From assembly GCA_963920525.1 (NCBI GenBank), contig OY986439.1:36993819-37057818 (forward strand): a DNA stretch of 64,000 nt. Direction: 5' to 3'. Position numbers and translations under genes: made by a program. The notes under the pieces are model-generated. The model was given only the letters and a program-made list of their open reading frames with translations, ran no database searches and was not told the DNA's origin. Below, piece by piece: positions 36,601-48,600 of the stretch (its first letter is position 1; each line of letters begins with the position of its first letter). Origin of the DNA: Dichetophora obliterata. Its lineage: Eukaryota > Arthropoda > Insecta > Diptera > Sciomyzidae.

Positions 36601-39600
36601 TAGGCTAAAACGCATTTGTACAAAATGTCATTACTCTAGCTTTTATAGTTTCTGAGATAATGCAAATGTCATCCTAAAATCGAAGAAAGCGCACTGTGCG
36701 CCGTTGAGCTCATTTGGGAGTCATCCGGGTCGCGCCGACTATAAGCAGCTGAAGCCATAAAAGTGTTTTGCCGGAAAGATTCGCTAACGAATCGCTGAGA
36801 GGGGTCTTAAGCGGTTCGCTAGATTTTTCATGAATCGCGCATTCTTCGCTTGGGCTATCGAAAAGCGATTCATCTTCCAACGATCAAACAAAGAAACGAA
36901 CAAACGAAGGAAGATTTTGAAAATATTTCTTGAAACGCTTAATCATCGCTTGGGCGATCGAAAAGCGATGATATCAACCAGGGCCGTAGCCAGGATGATT
37001 GACCCCCCATGGGGAGTTTTTATGAAAATTTTTTTTTAAAATAAAAAATTAAAATATACAAGTATTTGTTCTATTTCATTTTAAAGTTAAGTTTTTTATG
37101 TATTATATACAGGGTGCGGCTAAAGTAACTATATGATTTGTTTTTTAAAGAACTATTGAATGGAATGAAAAAAACAAAAAAATTTATGATAAAAAGAAAG
37201 TTTATTTTATGTTATTTTTTTACATTAATTATGAAAAATAATATCAGTTAAATGACAACCCTTTTCTCTAACGCAAAAATGTGCTCTTTTTATGGCATTT
37301 TCCATAATTTTGTTGAGTGTTTCTTGTGGTATACGATCAATTTCTTCTTGAATGTTGTCCTTTAGTTGCTGCAAGGTTTGGGGCTTATTCAAATAAACTT
37401 TGTCTTTGAGATAGCCCCACAAGAAAAAATCCGGTGCAGTCAAATCTGGCGATCGTGGTGGCCATCTCAAATCGCCGTTTTTATAAATTAACCGATTTGG
37501 AAATTGTTGTCTTAATAAGTCCATCGTTGCACGGGCTGTATGAGCTGTTGCACCATCTTGTTGAAACCATATATTGGCGTTTGGTGGCAATTGCGGAAAT
37601 AAAAAATTTTGTAGCATTACTCTGTAACGTTCTCCATTTATTGTTTCACATACACCTTGATCGTTTTCAAAAAAAAAGGACCGTAAACTTTTTGGGCGGT
37701 AATGCCACACCAAACGGTAACACGAATTGCGTGTAAAGATTTCTGATGAAGATTTTTGGGATTTTGGGATCCCCAAAATCTGTTCTGTTGTTTTGTTTAT
37801 TTACGAAACCATTCAAGTGAAAATGCGCTTCGTCGGTCATCATTAAATTTGACAAAAAATTTTCATTTTGATCAACGAGATTTAAAACTGCTCTAGCTAA
37901 GGGAAGAGGTGCAAATCGTGTTTTAAAATTCGCCGAAGAGTGCGGTCAGAAAGCTGCAACTGGGAAGATCGTCTTCTCGTTGATGTCTCCGGATTTTCTT
38001 CGACGCTCTGTCGCACAGCATCAATATTTTCGGCCGATCTGCCAGTTCGAGGTCTGCCCGTACGTCTTGAATCTCCGACAGTCCCATATTCAGCAAAATT
38101 ATTCACCAACGAACGAATGGTTGGACCCGTTGGAGCAGTTCTTACACCATAAAATCTGCTGTATGCACGTTGAGTATTAATTATCGAACGATGATTTTCA
38201 ATGAATAGAAAAACAATCTTAGTTCTTTGCGCAATTGTATAGCGTTCCATTTTTAAATATTCTCCCAAGTTTAATTTCTGAAATAGGAAAAAAGAAAAAG
38301 TTTAATACTCGCAAGCAAAGAAGTTACAATTGTTTTACATCATATAGTAACTTTAGCCGCACCCTGCATGTATATTAAGGTGCCTCGATAGCTTCATTGC
38401 GATTGAAAAGTGATCCATCTTCCAACGATCGCCGGAATGAGCGAAGGAAGATTTTGAAAAATTTTCTTGAATCGCGCATTCATCACTTGGGCGATAGCAA
38501 AGCGATCCATCTTCCAAAGAACCCTTGGGCGAATCGCAAGTGCTTCGCAAAATCAACTTCTCTTCCAATCGTTTTCCAAATGTTTGGAAAATTATTTTTG
38601 TTTTTTGGTCATTTAACTGTGATTTTTGTCCACGTTCAGATACGTTTTCAGTTATTTTTCATTTATTTCCATTTACGTGTATTGCAAATAAAATCTCAAA
38701 TAAGATTTTTTCCAATTAAATGGTCAGTATGGACCAGTGAAAGAAAAAACAACGCCAGCAAATTACTAAACTAGTATTTATGATTCATTTTCTTCGATTT
38801 TTTACATCGAAGTATATATAAATGCGATTCGAAATCGATTTTCGACACTTTTGCTAAATCGACTGCCAAAATCGTATTTATCGAAAATTCAAACGAAACC
38901 GAGAGCTCCGCGAAATTATGTTTCAGACGAAAGTTATGGCCTCAAGACCTGATGGTGCCAGAAGGTGTGCATAGTGCATACAGCTGTGTCCATAAAAATA
39001 GCAGCATACATATTAAAACAAAATTGCAAAAATTTTTGTATATTGTATGTTTTTATTTAAAATTTTCATGAAAATGAATTGGCTTTTAGCCCTTATGGTA
39101 CACCAAACGAAAGCAATTTAATTTGATAATTAATAAATAATAATTCATTCATTAATTGACAATTGAAAACAAGTTTTATTTCTATAAAAAATAGTTTTTA
39201 TAAAGAAAATATCCAAATTCATATTGTTCACAAAAATAGCAGCGCATGTGAACTTTAAAAAACTATAAAGAAAACACACATATTATTGGAATAAAGACTT
39301 TGTTTATAAATTAGCACTTAAAATTTGGTAGCATAGCGTCCATTTTAGATAACTGCGGCACATCTGCGTTTGCATAGTATTGACCAAGTTCTGGCATCTT
39401 TCAATCGTTATTGCATTCCAGACAGGCTTCACTCACTGTTTCCCAAAGTTCCTTGCTATTTTTGGAATTTTTTGCTCTGACTGCATTTTTGATGTCTCCC
39501 CCAAAGGTTTTCAAGGCGGTTAAAGTCCGGTGACTGAGCCGGCAACTATATTAGGTCGATTTTGTTGTCCTTAAACCAGTTTTGGGCCCGCTTACTTGTA

Positions 39601-42600
39601 TGCTTCGGGTCATTCTCTTGCTGATGTACCCATTTGAACGGCATATCTTCCTCAGCATAAGGAAGCATAGTATCTTCCAGTATTTTTATGTTAAGAAACT
39701 GATTCATGATTCCGGTAATCGGATATATGGACCCAACACCATGGTAAGAGAAACATGCCCTAACCATAAGATTAGCGCCACCGTGTTTTACTGTTTTAAT
39801 GGTGTATTTTGGAACATAAGCAGCATTAACTGGTCTTCTCACGTACTGCCGACGACCTTTAGATCCATAAAGGACTATTTTGCTCTCATCGCTCCATAGC
39901 ATATTTTGCCAAATTTCGGTGTGCCATTTTGTGCAATTTTCTCGAAATTAAAATTTTGCGACATATCACCTTCATCCACTCATGTCCTTCAAATATTTAC
40001 TTACCTGTCTTTCGTAAAAAAAACTTATTTTGCAATAGAGAAAACTATGTAATGCAGCTCCGCAATCGAATGATCTTATAAAATATGAAGCAGATGTTTT
40101 TGAGAGCTCGCGATATACCGTTATAACGGCATTTTCATGCAATCAACAACAATTAATTAGCCACTCTTTTCAAAGTATTTTTAAATGTAATTTTTTACAT
40201 TCGCAATTATTGGCTTGGTGCTGCTATTTTATGAACACAACTGTATGTGTATTTTTATATGTATTATATGGTTTTATATGAAAAATAACGTTTGCTGTTT
40301 TTTTGCTCTACCTCTCTAAAAATTACGCACATTGTTAATGGAATTACATTGAGAAAATTTTTTAAGTGTATTTTATGCGCTTTTATGAATTTTTTTACAC
40401 TTGATTGAGTGCATTACACAAGAGTACATGATACTTAAAAAAGAAGTGTATAAATTTCTCTATAAATGTAAAGAAATACCTTAAAGTAGATTAAAAATTA
40501 AAGTGTTTCTATTCAATTTAAACAATAAAAACAATTTCGGTGTATTTGTGTATTGAATAAAATAAACCAAATGGGTTATTTCCTTACATACAAATTTTGC
40601 AGTGTAAATTCACTAAATAAAACGATTTCAGGCTTTCGAAGAACCCAAAATATATTTTTATTTAAAAAAAATGTATATTTCCAATACACCAAATTAAAAA
40701 AATACACCGAAATTTCACACATCTTTTTCTCAAAATGTCGACTGAGTATTAGTGACTTTAAAGTAGCCATCTAGCATTTTGAAATTCGTAATATTGTTGA
40801 AAATAATAGCATTCGTAATTGAATTAAAAAAAGCACCCATTACTCAGCATTAACATGCCCTCACATCCATCCATCCACACCACACATACGAGTATCATTC
40901 AAAATTCATTTCATATCGCAAATCTACTGCTTCAGAAAATAAAGTAACAACAAAAACTGTTTCAATGATAACTGTTTTGTAAAAATTCCAAATACAATTA
41001 AATGTGCTGTACTTGATTTTGTAAATGTCTGTCTTAGTAACATTTTCACCGCAACTTGCAAAAAACCAAAATTCGGTGTAGCCAAAAATTACAAAAAAAG
41101 CTTAATTAATACGTTTAATGCTCATATTTAAAAAGTTAACTCACTCACCTTTCAAAGCTTCAAATACTGTTGCATTTAAATCACATACATGGTTACTCAA
41201 GCTAGTGTATCCGTTGCTCATGCGCGCGCACGCACTCACCACCTGTGAATAAAACACTTAGCGCATTTTAAACAAAATGTTAAAAACATTCTGGCTATTG
41301 TCATTAATAAATAAATGTTACTTGTATGCTCTTGTTTTCTCTCACACTCTCGCTATGACTGTCTATATCGCTCTCTCTCTTTCTCTTTCTCTCTCTTTGT
41401 CTCTTACGCAAATTCTCTAACATATAAATTAAGTTATTTTAAAAAAATGCTTAAAAAATGACAAAAGATATTCATACAGAAAATTTTCAATTTTAATTTA
41501 CAAAATCAACTACTTCCACGACGTACCAAATGACCATCCGCCCGCTCGCCCGCCTGCCCGTCACCTACTATTACTACTACTCCTCAACTTTTCTACCACA
41601 AACATCAAAACTATTACTACCACCAACATCAACAACTACAACAACAACCACTATCTATTTGCCTGCATTCCCTTTGGAATGCAACAAAAATAATAAAAAA
41701 CAAAAAATATATACCTACGTCGCTTAACGTATTTAGCGGGAGCGACTCTGCAAATGCAAGAGAACACCGCCGGACTACCACCCACGCTCGCAACACCTGG
41801 CAGTACAAGCGGTACACTAATTCATTTGCCGCAGGATAGCGCATCAGCATTTTATATACCCAGTAGGATAATTAATTCATACAACAATACTAGTAAAGAA
41901 AATTTAATTATGTTTTTGCACTTTTTTCAAGAAATTTAAAAGAAAAACTTTGTAAAGATGGCTGTAAAGACTGATAAAATATAACTTACAACTCTACACG
42001 TGGTGCTTGCAGTTTTTTCCATTTAATGTTGTAAAAATAACTAAAGTTTTAACATCGAGTTTGGGGATTTTTTTCTGTATTTCCTTTTTTTTTTGAGTTT
42101 GCAATTTGAGTTGATGGCCACATAAAGAGATTATTACTTATCTATTGAAAAATGCTTGGATTTGAACTCGTAGGTATGGAAGCGTGCAGACCCCTCCTAT
42201 AATTGAGATTATAGTTTTCCAATCTTTTCTATATGTCTACAAAATTGTAGGTGTCAAACAGAAATTATTTATGCTTTACAGACCTTAGAGAATCATTATG
42301 ATAAATTATTTAATTTCAAAGACAGCTCATTCTATTTTTATTCGTTCAAAATTATTCAAGTCCTACTAATTTAGTTCAACATCGATTACAGTATTGCCAC
42401 TGCCTCATTCAAGAACGGCTTTCACACAGTAATCCAACCAGAGTAGAATGGGACAAGCTACTGTCGCTAAATTAAGTTGGTGCGCATATTTTTAAGACGG
42501 CTCAAAACTTGACAGCAAAGTCGGGGAGGCGTGTTTTCTATGGATCGGGATATCAGAACCTCATAGCAGCGTCTTGCATGAGCTTGCTAGAGAAGGTGCA

Positions 42601-45600
42601 ACGGTAACGCTGCTGCCTGATATGGAAACATTAGGCGTGCCACTTGCGTGTACAAGCTTGCTCTAAGACAAAATGCCACAGAAATACATTTTTGAGAAGC
42701 ATAGCAGCACCTCTAACACTGCTAGACAGATGTGGCCTACTTTTACTGCAAAACGAACGACGAAGCTCACTCAAATGGAGAGGAAAGATCTCTCTATTCC
42801 GATAGGCGTTATAACAGGGCACTGCCTTAAGAAGGGGAGTTTATGCAAATGACTTCTGCAGGAGTTGAAGGAATGAGGAAGAGGAGGAGACGGTATCGCA
42901 TCTCCTCTGTTCATGTTCCGCTCTATCCCGCAGAAGACATAAGCCTCTAGTTAGTCTTTTTATGATCTCAGGGATCTTGAGGAGGTAGACGTTAAGCGTC
43001 TACTAGTTTTCGTTATTAGTACAGGTTAGTTTTACACTCAAAAATATTTGTGTGTAAATATTACTAAGAACTGTGTTCATTCTACGAATTTTATTCGTAG
43101 TTTTCAGCTACAAATAGGATTCGTAGAATTGACGTATTTTTGTAAATATTACGAATATTTTATTCGTATTTGCACGAAAACAAATTTATGTATATTGTAC
43201 AAATGAATTTGTTACATTTACGAATGATCATAATATCTAATAACAAAAAAAAAAACATTGTCTGAGCTGGAGTTTGAACCTCGGCTCTTTAGCGTACGGG
43301 CCACGCACTCTACCATTAGGCTAAAGCCACTTTACAATCATAAAGTTCCTTATATTCTGTAGTTGTTCGACAAACCAGACAAACCAGAAAAAAAATAAAA
43401 TCTTTCTGAGCTGGGGTTTGAACCTTGGCTCTTGAGCTTGCAGGCTGAGCACTCCACCAGTAGGCTACAGCCACTTTACATACAGTTCCTTATATTCTGT
43501 AGTTGTTCGACAAACCGCTAGGCTGAAAGATTTCAGTATTAAATTTCTTAAAATCAACTAACAATTCGTACATTCTACGAATAATTTGTACGGTCAACCT
43601 ACGAATAAATTTATTCTAATATGATTTTTTTCATTCGTAAATAGTACAAAATCATTAGTAAATACTACGAATGTAATGGAAAAAATTACGAAGTTATTAG
43701 TACGAGGTATTAACGAATATTATTTTTTTATATGTTTACAATCATTTGTTGCACAATGCACTAATACGAATTGATTTATTTTTGTTTACGAATATCAATA
43801 GTATATAAAACGAATATATTCGTAAATACTACATCAGGTATTAGTAACTTTTTACGAAAGAATTCGTAAAGATATCACAATATAAATACTGTGTATATTG
43901 TACGAGTATTTTGTTTACAAATATCATTCGTAGAAATTTTACTAATAAATTTTTTGAGTGTACGGCGGTGCTTAGGAGAGCAGGAGGGGAGGAATATATC
44001 CCCTGTGGCATCACAACACAACGGAATAAATAGCTGGTCTATGTGAGCCGGTCTTTGACCGGCCGCCACCTTGACATAACCTAACCTACTACACGCTCGA
44101 AAATTTAGGTTTAAATTTAAAACTTTGTTGGGCTTGGATAAATAAAGAAACCCTCAAGGTTTTAAATTTAAACCCAAATTTTCGACCGTGTAGTTTAGTT
44201 TCGAAGTTCCCATCTAATTTTTTTTTAAAAGCGGCCAAGTCACTGTAATGAGTTTCAAAACGGGCTAAGCCCAATGATTATTTGGTTACAATAGCTCGTT
44301 ATTCAACAAAGAATCCCGTAACTATTATTACCATGTTTTTGAAACGAAGCTCCTTACAAAGCTGTGGTCACTAAGTGTTGGTCTACACTAGCCTCACTCA
44401 ACAGACTCACTTTGATGTCTATAGAAGATGCTGCTTCGACTTTAAAATGTTAAAGAGTTGCTATTGCTTCGACTTTCGATTTTGTTCCCAGTTTCAGTCA
44501 ATCAAAACAAAAACTGCTAAAACTGTCGACCGAAGTGCTTCGCAGTCTATCAGATTTTTTTTTTTGCTTTTGCTTTGACTGCGACTGCTCGATTTTTCTC
44601 GAACACAAGTTTAAGCAGTAGCAGTAGTAAGCTTTGAATTTATGGGAACAGTGATTGATTTAAAAAGCAATAATGCTTTGACTTTTGCTACATTGACTGC
44701 AGCAATTTAATCACTGGTTTTATCAGTTTTAATTGCTTGACAAACTAGTACTTCGTTTGTCATAAATTACTTTCTATACGTTTTGGCATGGTGTGGAATT
44801 TTGGTCCATTCAGTATTAACTCTTTTGCAGAGTTCGGCCATATTAGTTTAGATAAGCGCATTCATCGACGAAGTCGGTTAAATTTTCGCGCAAAAGGCTT
44901 AAGTTATCTTTCTTTTCCATAATATCATCGATCTTAACCATTGGGCCAAGATTCCACCATGTGAAGCAGCTCCACACCATTAAATGCCCACCACCGTGCT
45001 TCACAATTTGTTTAACTTGGTGCCTTTGAATTGTTTCATCTTTGATCGATGCCAATAATATTCCTTACCGTCCGACTGGAATCTGATAATCTTTGTCTCG
45101 TCTGACCAAATTACTCTTTTAAAGTCTTCAATAGTCCAAATTTTATGATCTTTGCAAAATGTAAGCCTGGATTTTACATTCTTGTCAGGTTTTTTGTTTG
45201 TTTAACTGCGGACACCAATCTAATCCTACGCAAAGCTCTCCTTACTGTGCGGTCACTTACGTCCTTGTGTAATGCCTCTGTAACAATTTTAGATGTTTGC
45301 GCGTTCTTTGTCTTTATCAGTAGTTCCACCAAACGAGCATCACAATCAGACAAAAATAATTACTTGACCTAAATTTGTTTGTATATTTGCGTATTCTTGT
45401 AATTTTTAAATTCTGACAACGGATTCGGATTCAGCGACTCACTGTTGTCTAGTGTTCGCGCCAGCACCGAATTCGTAAAAGTAAAAAAAAAAAATAAGGT
45501 GGCAGCCCTATTAACCATATTTAATTATAAAATTCTGACTTCAGATTCGAAATCAGCAACCACCTAACACTATTAAATGATGTTTAAAATTCTTAAATAT

Positions 45601-48600
45601 ACATATTATTAGGTGGCAACCCTATTATAAAAAATTACATAATTTTGAAATTCTGACAATGGATTCGGATTCAGTGACCCATTTTTACCTAGTGTTCGCA
45701 GCCAGCACCAAATTCGTAAAAATAAAAAAGTTGGCAGCCCTATTAACCATATTTAATTTTCAAATTCTGACTTCAGATTTGAAATCAGCGACCACCTAAC
45801 ACTGTTAAATGATGTTTAAAATTCTTAAAAATACATATTATTAGGTGGCAACCCTTAATATTTATTTAATTCTATACTTATTTGATTCACTTTGTTTTGA
45901 ATCAATCAAATATGAGTACTACTTTGGAAACTACTTATACTTAATAATACTCATTTTTGAGTAAGTGGCTCATGATTCAAAAATGTGATTTACTTTGTTT
46001 TGAATCAATCAAATATGAGTACTACTTTGGAAACTACTTATACTTATTAATACTCATTTTTGAGTGAGTGGCTCATGATTCAAAATAAGGTTTACTTTTT
46101 TTTTAATCAATCACATATGAATACTACTTTGGAAACTACTTATACTTATTCATACTCATTTTTGAGTGAGTGGCTCATGATTCAAAAATGTGATTCACTT
46201 TGTTTTGAATCAATCAAATATGAGTGCTACTTTGGAAACTACTTATACTTATTAATACTCATTTTTGAGTGAGTGGCTCATGATTCAAAAATGTGATTCA
46301 CTTTGTTTTGAATCAATCACATATGATTACTAATTTGGAAATTATTTATTCTTTTTAATACTAATTTTTGAGTAAGTGGCTCATGATTCAAAAATGTGAT
46401 TCACTTTATTTCCAATCAATCACATATGAGTACTACTTTGCTCTAAAGGTCATTTACCTCAAGTACCCGGTTTAGTACTTATCCACCAAATCTCAGTTCT
46501 TACCATCCGAATGTACCCTTAATGTCAAAAAGTTAAACTAATCTCAAAAAATAATTTACCTTTTCCTATGTAAGAATATCGACTATTCCAGTTGAACTAT
46601 TTAAAAAAATATTTTTAATTTATTTTGCCGATCGTAGTTCTTTCAAAACTTTCGAACCTTTTAAAAATTTTTGTCATAACTTTGGTATTTAGAGTTTGAT
46701 CTTAAAGTATGATGCATATATCGATGTTTGTGTCCTGAGGAGACCAATGTGTTTGCTCCAAAGGTGATGGACATTAAATACCCCGTTCTAGTACTCATCC
46801 ACCAGATCTAAAATTCTAAAACATAAATAAAAAAAGTAAAGTAAATAAAAGGTTTTGAAACCGTTGCCCAGCACTTTAAAGGTCCTGCTGTCCCTAGCTT
46901 TTTAAAATGAACTTTACTTTACTTTCATTTAAATTCATGAAGTGTTTTTAAAATTATATTAGCAGTAGAATCTTTTACTATAGTATCGGTTTTTTTTACA
47001 GAAATGTCAGTGGACTCGTCTACAACTAGGCTGTAAAGACTATTTTCAGTATCGGAAATCAATTGCGTAGCAAAGTACGGCCATGCCATTTACCGTTATG
47101 GCCCAATGGGACAGAAGAATTGTAAAGCCCATGCAATGTAATGCACGTTGGGTCCGTTCACCCCTGCCAATGACATCGATGTGTTAAAAGGACGTACAAA
47201 ATACTAGGCGAGGGGCATGGCCCTACCACTGAGTGTATTTGAATTCTTATACCAAGTAGTGGGTCCACCAAACTATAGGGTAAAGCTACGTTTTTAAAAG
47301 TTCGCCAAAAATAAAAAAGCTGTTTTCTACAAGGCTAAAAAAAGGCATGAAGCTAAATCGTAAATTTACAGCCTCATCCGCTAAAAAAGAGGCTAAATCT
47401 AGCCTGGAAAAGGCTAGAATGGCACACTGATGACCATAAAAAAATTCAAACTAGCGGTTTCCCCGTTGCCACCCCCTTGATTTTGTATGAGAAAATAGTT
47501 TAATTTTTTTATGGACATATCAGCGCACCCAAAAATGGGGGATAGGGCGTTTTACCCTCTGGGTCTTGACTTTTTTTTTGTATGCCTGTGTTATTCAATT
47601 TTTCAAATTATTACATTTTCTGCATAAAACGACTGAAGAGCTGTTTTTCATTTACTAATCTAAAATTGTTTTAACTCGTTACCTAATAGGATCTATTAGA
47701 GTCTGAGTCCCTGAGTAATCGGTTGCTTTAAAGACTTAACCCATTTTGCAGCTTATTAAACCTATCCTGATCTAGTTATTATATATTAAAAATAAATTTT
47801 TACATATTTTGCCTATTTCTGATGCAATAAGATTTTATTCGAAATAATAACATTCGGAATAGTTATTACTTTTCTTAAATTCAGGAAAACGCAATTTTCA
47901 CCTTTTGACTAGACCAAGACCTTTTGGCACCTAGACCTTTTGACACCAAGAGCTGATGTTAATATTGCTCTATTGGATTGTTTTTCTCAAAAAGTAGAGA
48001 AGATTTGATCTTATGTTTTTCTGAAGATTTATAATGTAATAGTTTTAAACCGATAGAGCCTATTTTTAAAAAGGGAAATTTTAAAAAAATACTTTTTCTG
48101 AATTTCCATATAAAGTGTATGTGCGGTAAGAATTTATAAAATATTTCGCAGTTTTTCCACAATAATGGGCCTCCGATAATGGACTGAAGAGACTAGCCAA
48201 TTTTTTCTGTTTCTAGAACGGGATATCTGTGGCAGCCGTAGCTTAGTGGGTAGAGTGTGTGGCGCGGTAGCCCGGGTTCAATTCCAGCTCAGACAGAAAG
48301 TTTTTTCAACTGAAATAATTTTTCTGTTCGGTCATCACCTCTCTGCAGACAATGGCAAACCTCAGAGAGTAAAAATTGCCATGTAAAGCTTCTTGAGAAC
48401 ATAAGCCGTTCGGAGTCGGCATAAAACACGTAGGTCCAGTTCTCGATCATTTGTGATCAAACATTTAATAACACGCACAACACAATTGATCAATAGAAGC
48501 TAGGTCAAAGTCCTTCCAAGGGCTGAAATTACCAGTTTATTTTAGGCCAAGACCGACATACGGTTGTAGCGCCAACTAAGTAAGTAAGTAAGAACGGGAT

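Larger units (their letters stand above)
37112..38366 (-). mobile_element. Mariner-family (IS630-Tc1-mariner) element, 1.26 kb
   Basis: Terminal inverted repeats CAGGGTGCGGCTAAAGTAAC (37112-37131) and GTTACTATATGATG-type/GCCGCACCCTG on the right match over about 28 bp. The transposase is on the minus strand in pieces: 38268-37897 (N-terminal, paired helix-turn-helix), 37855-37780 and 37776-37225. At least one deletion and two frameshifts. TA lies left of the left end; the right flank has no clear matching TA. Confidence 0.85.
42480..44090 (+). mobile_element. Jockey-like LINE 3' end, interrupted by a 0.93-kb element
   Basis: 42480-43032 encodes decayed RNase H and C-terminal text: a possible TGHCL start (near 42818), DFCRS, EEEEETVSHLLCSCSALSRR. 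It resumes after the insert at 43963 with a 3' UTR (GTCTATGTGAGCCGGTCTTT, GGCCGCCACCTTGACATAAC) ending in CTAACCTA at 44080-44090. This is the same type of element as the minus-strand copy at 24910-26845. Confidence 0.75.

Noticed and set aside
41530..41727. 65-codon Thr-rich ORF just before CREB exon 4
   Set aside because: Simple ACT/ACA/CCA sequence, no splice phase fit, and out of place relative to the family protein.
46060..46272. 70-codon ORF
   Set aside because: It spans two units of the 103-bp satellite and repeats itself; no coding evidence.
45884..46440. CRISPR-like array
   Set aside because: The units are contiguous 103-bp repeats without unique spacers, in an insect genome.
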